This document shows positions 1 through 8,378 of a stretch of 64,000 bases of DNA, one piece after another; the first letter of the stretch is position 1; every line of letters begins with the position of its first letter. Both the position numbers and the translations under genes were made by a program. Source of the stretch: an uncultured Oscillospiraceae bacterium (GTDB taxonomy: Bacteria; Bacillota; Clostridia; Oscillospirales; Oscillospiraceae); assembly GCA_947599925.1 (NCBI GenBank), contig CANQFT010000002.1, positions 124,001-188,000 on the forward strand, in the 5' to 3' direction. The notes beneath the pieces are model-generated. The model ran no database searches and was not told the DNA's origin. It was given only the letters and a program-made list of their open reading frames with translations.

Positions 1-47
1 ATCTCCACGTCCTGGGTGGCCTGGGGCACAAGTTGGGTCAGCTTCAT
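1..47 (-). CDS. murE: MurE N-terminus, partial (runs off window)
   Basis: Only the first 15 codons are present (MKLTQLVPQ...), preceded by a clear GGAGG Shine-Dalgarno about 13 nt upstream. The short N-terminus and its position directly downstream of the PASTA penicillin-binding protein in an mraZ-rsmH-ftsL-pbp cluster fit MurE, the UDP-MurNAc-tripeptide synthetase that follows in most Firmicutes division/cell-wall clusters. The catalytic part lies outside the window, so the call rests on gene order plus a typical MKL start. MurF or another Mur ligase is the main alternative. Confidence 0.6.
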   Translation of the reverse strand, partial: MKLTQLVPQATQDVE

Positions 48-88
48 GGGACAAACAGCCTCCTTCCGCGCTCTCGCGGTCGTTTCAT

Positions 89-2461
89 TCAATCCTGGGT
101 GAAATCGGTGACGTTCTCGGCGAAGGTCACGTCCACCACCGTCCCCGGCTCCACCAGCGTGCCCGGGGCGATGGACTGATAGGCGCACAGGGTGGAGGAG
201 GTGAAGAACTGGGCCGAGCCCGTGCCCCGCATAAAGAGCTTCAGATTGCCCAGCGCCTGCTTCACCGTATCTGGGTCCTTGCCCGCCAGATCCGGCATCT
301 CCACCGCCTCAGTGGGCTTCTCCTCGCCCATGTAGAGCAACACCTCGCTGCCGCCGGGGATCACCGAGCCGGAGGTGGGGATCTGCCCCGTCACCTTCTC
401 GCCGGAGCCGATGAGCCGGTAGGTAAAGCCCTTGGCGGCCAGCACCGGCGCGGCCTGGGCCTCGGTGTACCCCACGCACAGGGGCACCGTGGTGTCCGCG
501 CCGGAGATCTCCTCGGCGGAGTACTGCTTCTCCACGCCCATGTACTCCAGGATCTGCCCCATCAGCGGCCCCGCCATGGGCGCGGCCATGTTGCCGCCGG
601 AGATGTAGGTCCCGCCGGCGGTCCAGGAGCTTCCGGGATAGGAGGGCTTGGGCGTGTCATAGGCCAACAGCACCACGATCTTGGGGTCGTTGGCCGGGGC
701 CACGCCCAGGAAGGACACGATGTAATCGTCCTCGTTCTGGTCCGCGCCGATCTTCTCCGACGTCCCCGTCTTGCCGCCGATGCGGTAGCCCGCCTGGTAG
801 GCGTTCTTCCCCGTGCCCTGCTTGGCGGCCACCACGCCCTCCAGCAGTTCCCGCACCGTCTCGGAGGTCTCCTCGCTGATGACCTGCCGGACCTCGGTGA
901 CGGGGAAGGTGTCCACGATGTCCCCTTGCTCGTCGGTGGTGTAGTCCAGCACATGGGGCACCATCAAATGCCCGCCGTTGACCACGGCGCTGGCGGCGGT
1001 GATGAGCTGGATGGGGGTGATGCGGAAGGTCTGGCCGAAGGAGGCGCTGGCCAGGGAGGTGAGCCCCTCCTTGCTCTCAAAGAATTTCCGGGACCAGATA
1101 TAGCCCTTGTTCTCGCCGTTCAGATCCACATTGGTGGTGGAGAGGAATCCAAAGTCCTCCATGTAGTCGTAAAACTTCTCCGCCCCCAGCTTTTGGCCGA
1201 TCTCGATGAAGGCCGGGTTGCAGGAGTTCCGCACCGCGTCGGCCAGGTTTTGCGCCCCGTGGCCCTCCCGCTTGGAGCAGTGGATGGTCCTGTCGGCCAC
1301 CTGTTTGGCCCCGTTGCAGTAGAAGCTGGTGTTCAGATCCACCACGCCCTCCTCCAGCGCCGAGGCCACCACGATGGACTTGAAGGTAGACCCGGGCTCG
1401 TAGCCGTCGTTGACGCAGCGGTTGGTCCACTGCTTCAAAAGCGCCTCGTTCCGTGCCTTGGTATAGGCCGCCTCGTCCCCGCTGTCCCGCACCGCCTGCA
1501 GCTCCGCCGCGGCCTCCGGGTCGCTGATGGCGAACGGATCGTTCAGGTCATAGTCCGGCGCCGAGGCCATGGCTAAAATGGCCCCGGTGTTGGGCTCCAT
1601 GACGATGCAGAAGCCGCCGTTTTGCACATCGTACTTCTCAATGCCCTCTTTCAGCGCCTTCTCCGCGAAGCCCTGGATGGTGGCGTCGATGGTCAGGTGA
1701 TGGTCCCGTCCGTCCTGGGCGTCGATGAAGTTCTCGTATTTGGACAGCATCTCCGTGCCCTTGGCGTTTTTGGCCGTGACCACGCGGCCCGAAGCGCCGG
1801 AGAGGGCCTGGTCGTAGATCAGCTCCGTGCCATACAGCCCCTGGTTGTCCGTGCCCACAAAGCCCACCACATGGGACGCCAGCGAGCCATAGGGGTAGTA
1901 GCGCTTGCTGTCGGGCTCCAGATAGACCCCGTTGCCCAGCTTGTTTTCCGCGATAAACGCCCGGATGGGCTCGGACTGCTCGCTCTCCAGCTTCCGGGCC
2001 AGCACCTCATACTGGGAGTTGGTCTTCTCCATGCGCTCCAGAATGTCGCCGGCGTCCAGCCCGGTGAGTTCGGCCAACCCCTGGGCGATGTAATTCTTGT
2101 TCAGGTTTGGTTCCGCGTCCTTGCCCTGGGCGATCTTCTCGTCGTTGGCGGCGATGGCGGCGGCCAGATCCTTGGGGGAGAGGACCAAATTCTGCACCGT
2201 GGCGGAGATGGAGAGGATGTTGCCCTCGGCGTCGTAGATCCGGCCCCGCTCGGCGCTGACGGCCAGGTCCCTTGTCTGCTGGTCCACCGCCCTGCGCTGG
2301 AGCTCCTCGTGCTGGTCGATCTGCAGCTCCCAAAGCCGCGCCGCCAGCGGCACGAACACCAGCGCGCCGAACACCACCATCAGCACCACCGTGCGCCAAA
2401 AGACCCGCTGTTTGTTGTGCCGGTCATCCACCCGCTCCTTGCGCGCCCTCTCCCGCTCCAC
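89..2461 (-). CDS. Class B penicillin-binding protein with two PASTA domains (FtsI/SpoVD type)
   Basis: Peptidoglycan transpeptidase for septal or spore cortex synthesis, anchored in the cytoplasmic membrane. A single N-terminal membrane helix follows a basic cytoplasmic stretch (residues about 22-42). The transpeptidase motifs are all present: SxxK in GSTFKS, SxN in RNSCNP and KTGT in GGKTGTSEK. Two C-terminal PASTA repeats follow (about 660-720 and 725-785), the second ending in a DFTQD tail. The 790-aa length fits PBP2B/SpoVD. It sits between ftsL and murE. Sequence alone cannot separate the vegetative FtsI role from the sporulation SpoVD role; both occur at this locus in Clostridia. Confidence 0.93.
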   Translation of the reverse strand: MERERARKERVDDRHNKQRVFWRTVVLMVVFGALVFVPLAARLWELQIDQHEELQRRAVDQQTRDLAVSAERGRIYDAEGNILSISATVQNLVLSPKDLAAAIAANDEKIAQGKDAEPNLNKNYIAQGLAELTGLDAGDILERMEKTNSQYEVLARKLESEQSEPIRAFIAENKLGNGVYLEPDSKRYYPYGSLASHVVGFVGTDNQGLYGTELIYDQALSGASGRVVTAKNAKGTEMLSKYENFIDAQDGRDHHLTIDATIQGFAEKALKEGIEKYDVQNGGFCIVMEPNTGAILAMASAPDYDLNDPFAISDPEAAAELQAVRDSGDEAAYTKARNEALLKQWTNRCVNDGYEPGSTFKSIVVASALEEGVVDLNTSFYCNGAKQVADRTIHCSKREGHGAQNLADAVRNSCNPAFIEIGQKLGAEKFYDYMEDFGFLSTTNVDLNGENKGYIWSRKFFESKEGLTSLASASFGQTFRITPIQLITAASAVVNGGHLMVPHVLDYTTDEQGDIVDTFPVTEVRQVISEETSETVRELLEGVVAAKQGTGKNAYQAGYRIGGKTGTSEKIGADQNEDDYIVSFLGVAPANDPKIVVLLAYDTPKPSYPGSSWTAGGTYISGGNMAAPMAGPLMGQILEYMGVEKQYSAEEISGADTTVPLCVGYTEAQAAPVLAAKGFTYRLIGSGEKVTGQIPTSGSVIPGGSEVLLYMGEEKPTEAVEMPDLAGKDPDTVKQALGNLKLFMRGTGSAQFFTSSTLCAYQSIAPGTLVEPGTVVDVTFAENVTDFTQD

Positions 2462-2569
2462 GAAAAGCCCCCTCCTTTCTCTCCGGCTGTAAAACTGGAA
2501 AATGGGCGCAAGAAAAGGTTATTTTCTTACGCCCGTCTCTGTATGGTTCGTCCCAACTATATGGTCCGG

Positions 2570-3109
2570 TCACTGGAAAAATTCCACCAGATTGTCCACC
2601 GTCTGTCCCACCTCGCCCCACAGGTCCTCGCCCTGGTCCACATCGGCGTAGAACTTGGCGCTGTCCGGCTCGGAGAGGTTCAGGGTCACGATCTGCCCCG
2701 GCTGGGGCTGGACCATCAGCCCGGAGGCCGCCACCTGCTCCTCCACGGTCTTCAGATCGAAGCACAGCTCGTACTCCGTGCGGAGCTTGGCGTTTTCCTC
2801 GCTGAGCGTCTCCCCCTCGCCCCGCAGATGGACAATCTGGTCGGAGACCTGGGCGACCTGGGCATAGCCCGACAGCAGCAGGACCGCCATCACCGCCACC
2901 AGCACGAAGCCGATGACCGCCGTGGGGGCCACGTAGCCCGCGGCCCGGACCCTGGCCCGCTCCCGCGCCGCGTGGCGCTCTCTGGTGCGGATGCGGGGCT
3001 GGTCCTCTTCCCGCTCCAGACCGCCGGGGGCGTAGGCCGGGTCATAGGCCACGTTGCCATAGGTCTTGGGATAGGGGATCGCGCGCCGTGCGCTTGCACT
3101 TGCCGCCAT
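2570..3109 (-). CDS. ftsL: FtsL-like septum/division protein
   Basis: A small bitopic membrane protein: a basic, Arg-rich cytoplasmic N-terminus, one hydrophobic helix (YVAPTAVIGFVLVAVMAVLL), then an extracytoplasmic coiled-coil stretch rich in Leu/Glu (LRGEGETLSEENAKLR) typical of FtsL/DivIC partners. FtsL works with DivIC and FtsQ to position septal synthesis. The position between rsmH and the penicillin-binding protein is the canonical ftsL slot. The start is uncertain: GTG at 3118 is only 2 nt from the AAGGAG signal, while ATG at 3109 has an 11-nt spacing, so I use 3109. FtsL sequences diverge strongly, so the name leans on topology and context. Confidence 0.8.
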   Translation of the reverse strand: MAASASARRAIPYPKTYGNVAYDPAYAPGGLEREEDQPRIRTRERHAARERARVRAAGYVAPTAVIGFVLVAVMAVLLLSGYAQVAQVSDQIVHLRGEGETLSEENAKLRTEYELCFDLKTVEEQVAASGLMVQPQPGQIVTLNLSEPDSAKFYADVDQGEDLWGEVGQTVDNLVEFFQ

Positions 3110-3152
3110 ATCGCTCACATCTCCTTCGTAAAAAACCGCCCGTTCTCTGTTT

Positions 3153-4109
3153 TCATCGTTTTTCCGCCACGCGCAGCTTGGCGCTGCGGGCCCTGGGGTT
3201 GCGCGCCAACTCCTCCGGCCCCGGCGCGATGGGCTTGCGGCCCACCAGCGTCAGACTGGGCTTTTTGCCGCAGACGCACACCGGGAACTCCGGCGGACAG
3301 GTACAGCCCTTGCAGTGTTTCTGAAAGCCCGTTTTCACAAGCCGGTCCTCCAGAGAGTGAAAGCTGATCACCGCCAGCCGTCCGCCGGGGGCCAGCCGCT
3401 CCACCGCCTGGTCGATCATCTCAGGAATGGCCTCCAGCTCGCCGTTGACGGCGCATCGGATGGCCTGAAAGCTCCGCTTGGCCGGGTGCTGTTTCTCCCG
3501 CAGGGCCGCCGGAGGCATCGCGGCGCGGATCAGCTCCACCAGCTCCAGGGTGGTCTCGATGGGCCCGCTCTCCCGCGCCTTGACGATCCGCCGGGCGATG
3601 GCGGGGGCGTATCTCTCCTCGCCGTAGCGGTACAAAATGTCCCGCAGGGCCTCCTGGGACCAGGTGTTCACCACCTGCCAGGCCGTCAACGCCTGGCTGG
3701 TGTCCATCCGCATATCCAGCGGCGCGTCGTGGGTGTAGGAAAAGCCCCGGCTGGGGTCGTCCAGCTGCGGGGAGGACACCCCCAGATCAAAGAGCATCCC
3801 ATCCGCTTTGTCCACACCGGCCCGGTCCAGCAGATCCCCCAGGTCGGCAAAGTTGCCCCGGACCAGCGTCACCTTGTCCATGTGCCCCGCCAGACGCTCC
3901 GGCGCGGCCTCCAGGGCGGCGGCGTCCCTGTCGATGCCCACGAGCCGCCCGGTGGTCAGGGCCTTGACGATCTCCAGCGCGTGCCCCGCCCGGCCCAGGG
4001 TCCCGTCTACATATACCCCGTCGGGCCGGATGTTCAGCGCGGCCACAGCCTCGTGGAGCAGCACGCTCTCGTGCCCAAAGTTCCCCGCCGGGCCTCCTCT
4101 GCCCTCCAT
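3153..4109 (-). CDS. rsmH: 16S rRNA (cytosine-1402-N4)-methyltransferase RsmH
   Basis: SAM-dependent methylation of C1402 in 16S rRNA at the ribosomal P site. Begins MEGRGGPAGNFGHESVLLHEAV, with the family's HxSVLLxE start. It keeps the glycine-rich VDGTLGRAGHA SAM site, GIDRDAAAL, the DLGVSSPQLD motif and the terminal ISFHSLEDRLVK signature followed by CxGC/CxCG cysteines. The tracked 466-aa ORF is too long because its upstream part overlaps mraZ in another frame. The true ATG at 4109 overlaps the mraZ TGA by one base (TGATG), implying translational coupling. 318 aa is normal for the family. Confidence 0.97.
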   Translation of the reverse strand: MEGRGGPAGNFGHESVLLHEAVAALNIRPDGVYVDGTLGRAGHALEIVKALTTGRLVGIDRDAAALEAAPERLAGHMDKVTLVRGNFADLGDLLDRAGVDKADGMLFDLGVSSPQLDDPSRGFSYTHDAPLDMRMDTSQALTAWQVVNTWSQEALRDILYRYGEERYAPAIARRIVKARESGPIETTLELVELIRAAMPPAALREKQHPAKRSFQAIRCAVNGELEAIPEMIDQAVERLAPGGRLAVISFHSLEDRLVKTGFQKHCKGCTCPPEFPVCVCGKKPSLTLVGRKPIAPGPEELARNPRARSAKLRVAEKR

Positions 4110-4531
4110 CAGTAGTCCAGGGCCTCCATCAGCTGGGCCATCTTCTCCGGGGTCATCTCCTCGTCGCTGGCCCGCCAGCTGGCCAGGTCCCATATCTCGG
4201 CGCGGTTGTGGACCCCGATGATGGCCACGTCCTTGCCGATGCCCGCGTAGGTCTTCAGCCGGGCCGGGATGCTGATGCGGCCCTGGGAGTCCGGGCGGCA
4301 CTTGACGGCGTTGGCGAACAGAGGCCGCATCTTTCGGCCCTGGCTCACCGGCAGGCTGGCGAATTTCTCGGTAAACACCTGCCAGCTCGCCTCCGGGTAG
4401 AGGGCCAGACAGCGGTCCACCCCCATGGTGAGGTAGCACTCCGCGCCCAGATCGTCCTGGAGCCTGGCGGGGAGCATGAGCCGGTCCTTGGCGTCCAGAC
4501 TGCGCTCGAACGTGCCGGTGATGCTGCCCAT
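4109..4531 (-). CDS. mraZ: MraZ transcriptional regulator of the division/cell-wall cluster
   Basis: 140-aa AbrB-fold DNA-binding protein with the two tandem MraZ half-domains: MGSITGTFERSLDAKDRLMLPARL (about 1-25) and KCRPDSQGRISIPARLKTYAG (about 77-97), each ending in the conserved R.-P loop. MraZ is the first gene of the mra operon and in E. coli represses it by binding tandem TGGGN boxes in the 5' leader. Matching boxes lie just upstream here. AGGAGG signal sits about 8 nt before the ATG. Co-transcribed with rsmH, ftsL, pbp and murE. Confidence 0.97.
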   Translation of the reverse strand: MGSITGTFERSLDAKDRLMLPARLQDDLGAECYLTMGVDRCLALYPEASWQVFTEKFASLPVSQGRKMRPLFANAVKCRPDSQGRISIPARLKTYAGIGKDVAIIGVHNRAEIWDLASWRASDEEMTPEKMAQLMEALDY

Positions 4532-4580
4532 GCCTCCCCCTCCTTTGCTCCACTTTTCTCCAAAAGGGGATACTTATCCC

Positions 4581-4633
4581 CCACTTTGTCCCACTACCAT
4601 CCCTAGTATAGCCTGTCCCCAGTGGAATTGCAA
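4581..4633 (-). promoter_or_regulatory. mra operon promoter with MraZ operator boxes
   Basis: On the minus strand a near-consensus sigma-A promoter reads TTGCAA (4633-4628), 17-nt spacer, TATACT (4610-4605). Just downstream, around +4 to +18 of the predicted transcript, are two GTGGG direct repeats in a 10-nt register (GTGGG ACAAA GTGGG, 4594-4580). A weaker GATGG lies one register upstream. This matches the spacing and position described for MraZ autoregulatory sites. Confidence 0.8.
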
Positions 4634-4749
4634 GGACTTTTTGGAATTTTTTTCACGGCTCTTGAAAATATTTTTCATCATTTCCGGGGTTTTTCTATAT
4701 TTTGTGCAAAGATTTGTGTTTGACTACAAGATATAGGGTCTCCCTCCGT

Positions 4750-4778
4750 TTGACGGCGGCACAGGGCCGTGGTATACT
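4750..4778 (+). promoter_or_regulatory. mutY promoter
   Basis: TTGACG (4750-4755), 17-nt spacer, TATACT (4773-4778). The start codon used by the ORF track (GTG 4769) would sit inside the -10 element, so this promoter decides for the downstream GTG at 4817. Confidence 0.8.
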
Positions 4779-4816
4779 CCTATATACAAACGCGTGCCCG
4801 GAGGGAGGGGAAGTCG

Positions 4817-5842
4817 GTGGAGCCGCTGAAACAGCTGGTCATTCCTCTTTTGTCGTGGTACAATGACGCCAAGCGGGACCTCCCCTGGCGCCGGGACCGG
4901 GACCCCTACCACATCTGGGTCAGCGAGATCATGCTCCAGCAGACCAGAGTGGCCGCCGCGGTGGACCACTACATCCGCTTTCTGGAGCGCTTCCCCACCG
5001 TCCAGGCCTTGGCCCAGGCGGAGGAGGACGCGCTGATGAAGTGCTGGCAGGGCCTGGGGTACTACTCCCGCGCCCGCAACCTCCAAAGAGCCGCCCAGGT
5101 CATCCTGTCCGACCACGGCGGCGTCTTTCCCCGTGACTACGCCGCTGTCCGGGCCCTGCCCGGCGTGGGGGACTACACCGCCGGCGCCATCTGCTCCATC
5201 GCCTTCGGCCTCCCCAGAGCCGCCGTGGACGGCAACGTCCTGCGGGTGGTGGCCCGCCTCACCGCCGACGGTCGGGACGTCTCCCAGCCCCAGGTGAGGC
5301 GCCAGGTGGCCGCCGCGCTGGAGCAGATCATGCCGGTCAAGGCCCCTGGGGAGTTCAACCAGGCCCTGATGGAATTGGGGGCCACGGTGTGTCTGCCAAA
5401 CGGCGCGCCCCTGTGCCAGACCTGTCCCGCCGGGGACTTCTGCCGGGCCCGGCGGGAGGGGCTGACGGCCCTTCTCCCCGTCAAGACCGCCAAACGCCCC
5501 CGCCGGGTAGAGGAGCGGCAAGTCTACCTCCTCTTCCGCCAGGGGCGCGTGGCCCTTCGCAAGCGCCCGGACAAGGGCCTGCTGGCGGGGCTCTGGGAGT
5601 TCCCCAACGCCCTGGAGGGGGAGCCGCCCCCTCTGGCCCTGCCGCCCCTCACCTTTGTGGGCGCGGCCCGGCACATCTTCACCCATCTGGAGTGGCATAT
5701 GCGCGCCTACGCCGGAGCCTTGCCCCAGGCGCGGCTGCCCCAGGGCTGGGTCTGGGCCGGCAGGACGGACCTGACGCGAACATACTCCCTGCCCAGCGCC
5801 TTTGCCCCTTTCCTGGACGGGGTATACCGGCAGCTCAACTAG
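4817..5842 (+). CDS. mutY: A/G-specific adenine DNA glycosylase MutY
   Basis: Base-excision repair enzyme that removes adenine mispaired with 8-oxoguanine. Helix-hairpin-helix glycosylase core with LPGVGDYTAGAI, catalytic-region AVDGNVLRVVARL, and the 4Fe-4S cluster cysteines C-x6-C-x2-C-x5-C (CLPNGAPLCQTCPAGDFC). A C-terminal NUDIX-like 8-oxoG recognition domain follows (LLAGLWEFPN). GTG 4817 is chosen because it follows GGAGGGAGGGG and lies downstream of the TTGACG/TATACT promoter. 341 aa is typical. It is divergent from the mra operon, separated by an AT-rich spacer. Confidence 0.95.
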   Translation: MEPLKQLVIPLLSWYNDAKRDLPWRRDRDPYHIWVSEIMLQQTRVAAAVDHYIRFLERFPTVQALAQAEEDALMKCWQGLGYYSRARNLQRAAQVILSDHGGVFPRDYAAVRALPGVGDYTAGAICSIAFGLPRAAVDGNVLRVVARLTADGRDVSQPQVRRQVAAALEQIMPVKAPGEFNQALMELGATVCLPNGAPLCQTCPAGDFCRARREGLTALLPVKTAKRPRRVEERQVYLLFRQGRVALRKRPDKGLLAGLWEFPNALEGEPPPLALPPLTFVGAARHIFTHLEWHMRAYAGALPQARLPQGWVWAGRTDLTRTYSLPSAFAPFLDGVYRQLN

Positions 5843-5903
5843 CCCCGGCGGGCCCCGCCCGCCCCCTCTCGGGCCCCACATCTCACGAAAAGGTGGCATC
5901 CCC

Positions 5904-6020
5904 ATGGCAAAGTTCTCCCTTCCCCACAGCGCCACAGGCCCCTCCAAGGCCGCCGGCGGCCCCTGCCCCGTCCCACGCCCCAGGCGCCGGACGCCCGGCC
6001 CGACCCCCAAAACGCCGTGA
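5904..6020 (+). CDS. Small 38-aa ORF overlapping the start of the PflX gene
   Basis: MAKFSLPHSATG... is Pro/Arg-rich (ends RTPGPTPKTP). It has a plausible AAGGTGG ribosome binding site 7 nt before its ATG, and its TGA overlaps the GTG start of the downstream radical SAM gene (GTGA). The PflX gene itself has no recognisable Shine-Dalgarno. A leader peptide that couples translation is therefore possible. No family is recognised and low-complexity composition makes chance plausible. Confidence 0.4.
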   Translation: MAKFSLPHSATGPSKAAGGPCPVPRPRRRTPGPTPKTP

Positions 6021-6892
6021 GGTGTACCCTCTGTCCCCGCCGCTGTGACGCCCTGCGCACCCAGACCCGCGGCGACGGCCACTGCCGCCAGCCCAGCCTG
6101 CCCGTGGTGGCCCGCGCGGGACTGCACCGCTGGGAGGAGCCCGTCATTTCCGGCAGCCGCGGCACGGGCGCGGTGTTCTTCTCCGGCTGCCCTCTGGACT
6201 GCGTCTTTTGCCAGAACGACCCCATCAGCCACCAGGGACTTGGCAAGACCGTCCCGGTGGACCGCCTCGCGGAGATCTTCCGGGAGCTGGAGGCCCAGGG
6301 CGCCCACAGCATCGACCTGGTCAGCCCCACCCCCTTCGCCCACATCCTGCCCGCCGCCATCGAGCGAAGCGGCGTGGCCATCCCCTTCGTGTGGAACTCC
6401 GGCGGCTACGACACGGTGGAGACCGTCCGGGCCATGGCGCCCTACATCCAGGTGTGGCTTCCCGACCTGAAATACCTCTCGCCGGACCGCGCCGCGCGGT
6501 ACTCCGGCGCCGCCGACTACCCCGCCGCGGCCACCGCCGCCATCCGGGAGATGTACGCCCTCTCCGGCCCCTGCGTGGTGGAGGGCGGTCTGCTGAGGCG
6601 GGGCCTTCTCATCCGCCACCTTCTCCTGCCCGGCGGCGTGGGGGAGGCCAAGGCGGTCATGGACTGGGTGGCGGAGACCTTCCCCGCCGGCAGCGTGCTC
6701 TTTTCCCTGATGGGACAATACATACCCCTCGCCCGCTCCTCGGACTTTCCGGAGATCCACCGTTTCCCGCGCCCCAGCGAGCGGCGCGCCGCGGCGGAGT
6801 ATATGGCCGCTCTGGACCTTCCCGGCTTTACCCAGGACGCCGCCTCCGCGGACGAGACCTTCATTCCCCCTTTCGATTTGACTGGAGTGTAG
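6017..6892 (+). CDS. PflX-type radical SAM protein (pyruvate formate-lyase activase-like)
   Basis: 291-aa radical SAM protein of the PflX/COG1313 type. The N-terminus has a cysteine pair (CTLCPRRCDALR) followed by the 4Fe-4S/SAM motif C-x3-C-x2-C in CPLDCVFCQN, after the GxGAVFFSGC strand. Later VWNSGGYD and DLKYLSP match the family. A glycyl-radical or related activation role is suggested by homology, but no glycyl-radical enzyme gene is adjacent, so the substrate is unknown. Start is GTG, overlapping the small upstream ORF. The downstream MATE gene starts 5 nt after the stop, suggesting one transcript. Confidence 0.85.
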   Translation: MRCTLCPRRCDALRTQTRGDGHCRQPSLPVVARAGLHRWEEPVISGSRGTGAVFFSGCPLDCVFCQNDPISHQGLGKTVPVDRLAEIFRELEAQGAHSIDLVSPTPFAHILPAAIERSGVAIPFVWNSGGYDTVETVRAMAPYIQVWLPDLKYLSPDRAARYSGAADYPAAATAAIREMYALSGPCVVEGGLLRRGLLIRHLLLPGGVGEAKAVMDWVAETFPAGSVLFSLMGQYIPLARSSDFPEIHRFPRPSERRAAAEYMAALDLPGFTQDAASADETFIPPFDLTGV

Positions 6893-6896
6893 CGCA

Positions 6897-8306
6897 ATGT
6901 CAACTCTCTCGCCCCAGGGCCGCCTCCGGGCCGTGTGGCTCCTGTCCTGGCCCGCCATCATCGAGCAGATCCTTGCCACCATGGTCAGCTATGTGGACAC
7001 GGCCATGGTGGGCGCGCTGGGCATGACCGCCTCCGCCGCCGTCAGCGTCAACGCCGCCCCCATATGGCTCATCGGCGGCATCCTGGCCGGCGTGGGCACC
7101 GGCTACGCCGTGCAGGTGTCCCACGCCGTGGGTGCCGGGGACCACGACCAGGCCAAGGCCGTCATCCGCCAGGGCGTGCTGGCCGCCCTGGCCTGCGGCG
7201 TGTTCTCCTTCGCCCTCTACCGCTGCCTGGCCTGGCACATCCCCTTTTGGCTCGGCGCGGAGGGCCCGGTGCTGACCGAGGCCCGGCGCTACCTCCGGGT
7301 CTACACCTACGCCCTTCTCTTCCAGGGCGGCAGCACCATCTTCTCCGCCGTTCTGCGCTGTATGGGCAACACAAAAACGCCCTTGCTGCTGAACACCGCC
7401 GCCAACCTCCTCAACGTCGTCTTCAACTTCTTCTTCATCTACCCCACCCGTCCGGTCTCCATCCTGGGCCTGCGCTTCACCGTCCCCGGCGCCGGCATGG
7501 GGGTGGCGGGGGCGGCCCTGGGGACGGTGCTGGCCTGGGCCTTCGCCGGCTTCACCATCACCTGGGCCGCGCTGCGCCAGGGCCCGCGGTACACCATCCG
7601 CCGGGGCGAGAGCTTCCGGCCCAGCCGGACCATCATCGCCCAGGCCGTGCGCCTGGGCCTGCCCTCCGCGGCGGAGCGGGCCATGGTGAACATCGGCCAG
7701 GTGGCCATGACGGGCGTCGTGGCCTCCATCGACACCGGCGTGGCCCTGGCCGCCAACCAGATCGCCACCACCGCCGAGGGCCTTTGCTACCTGCCCGCCT
7801 ACGGCATCGCCTCCGCCTCCACCGCCATGGTGGGCCAGAGCGTGGGGGCCGAGGACAAAGAGGGCGCCCGCGCCTTTGGCGCCCTCAGCGCCAAGCTGGG
7901 CTTTCTCCTGTGCGTGGGCACCGCCCTCGCCCTCTTCCTCTTCGCCCGCCCTCTGGCCTCCCTCTTCAATAGCGACCCCGCCGTGGTATCCGAGGCGGCC
8001 CGCGTGCTCCGGGTGGTCTCGGTGGCCGAGCCCTTCTTCGCCCTCTCCATCATCTACACCGGCGCCCTCCGGGGCGCCCGGGACGTGAAAGCCCCCATGT
8101 TCATCAGCCTCATCTGTATGTGGGGCCTCCGCATCCCTCTGGCCCCCGCGCTGGTCTACGGCCTGGGCATGGGGCTCTCCGGCGTCTGGATCGCCATGAG
8201 CTGTGACATTATCCTGCGGGGTCTCCTGTGCGCCTGGCGCTGGCACAGCGCCCGCTGGGAGCGCCGCGCCTTTCCCCAGGTCGATGCGCCCGGCCCGGCG
8301 GCGTGA
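6897..8306 (+). CDS. MATE family multidrug/toxin efflux transporter
   Basis: 469-aa polytopic membrane protein with about twelve hydrophobic segments in two homologous halves, typical of NorM/MATE cation-coupled exporters. It has the N-terminal LSWPAIIEQILATMVSYVDTAMVG motif and, in the second half, LGLPSAAERAMVNIGQ and ANQIATTAEGLCYLPAYG. It would export organic cations or drugs using a Na+ or H+ gradient; the substrate cannot be read from sequence. Starts ATG 5 nt after the PflX gene, consistent with co-transcription. Confidence 0.93.
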   Translation: MSTLSPQGRLRAVWLLSWPAIIEQILATMVSYVDTAMVGALGMTASAAVSVNAAPIWLIGGILAGVGTGYAVQVSHAVGAGDHDQAKAVIRQGVLAALACGVFSFALYRCLAWHIPFWLGAEGPVLTEARRYLRVYTYALLFQGGSTIFSAVLRCMGNTKTPLLLNTAANLLNVVFNFFFIYPTRPVSILGLRFTVPGAGMGVAGAALGTVLAWAFAGFTITWAALRQGPRYTIRRGESFRPSRTIIAQAVRLGLPSAAERAMVNIGQVAMTGVVASIDTGVALAANQIATTAEGLCYLPAYGIASASTAMVGQSVGAEDKEGARAFGALSAKLGFLLCVGTALALFLFARPLASLFNSDPAVVSEAARVLRVVSVAEPFFALSIIYTGALRGARDVKAPMFISLICMWGLRIPLAPALVYGLGMGLSGVWIAMSCDIILRGLLCAWRWHSARWERRAFPQVDAPGPAA

Positions 8307-8378
8307 GACCGCCTGGCCCGGAACTGTCCCCGCGGCCTTGACCAACGCGACCCGTCGCGGTCTGGAGGTGTCCCATCC

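Noticed and set aside
2007-2399. Long antisense and alternative-frame ORFs over the penicillin-binding protein, ABC transporter, MATE and other genes (up to 1194 aa)
   Set aside because: High GC removes stop codons from other frames. The products are Arg/Gly/Pro-rich with no motif, while the real frames carry full family signatures.
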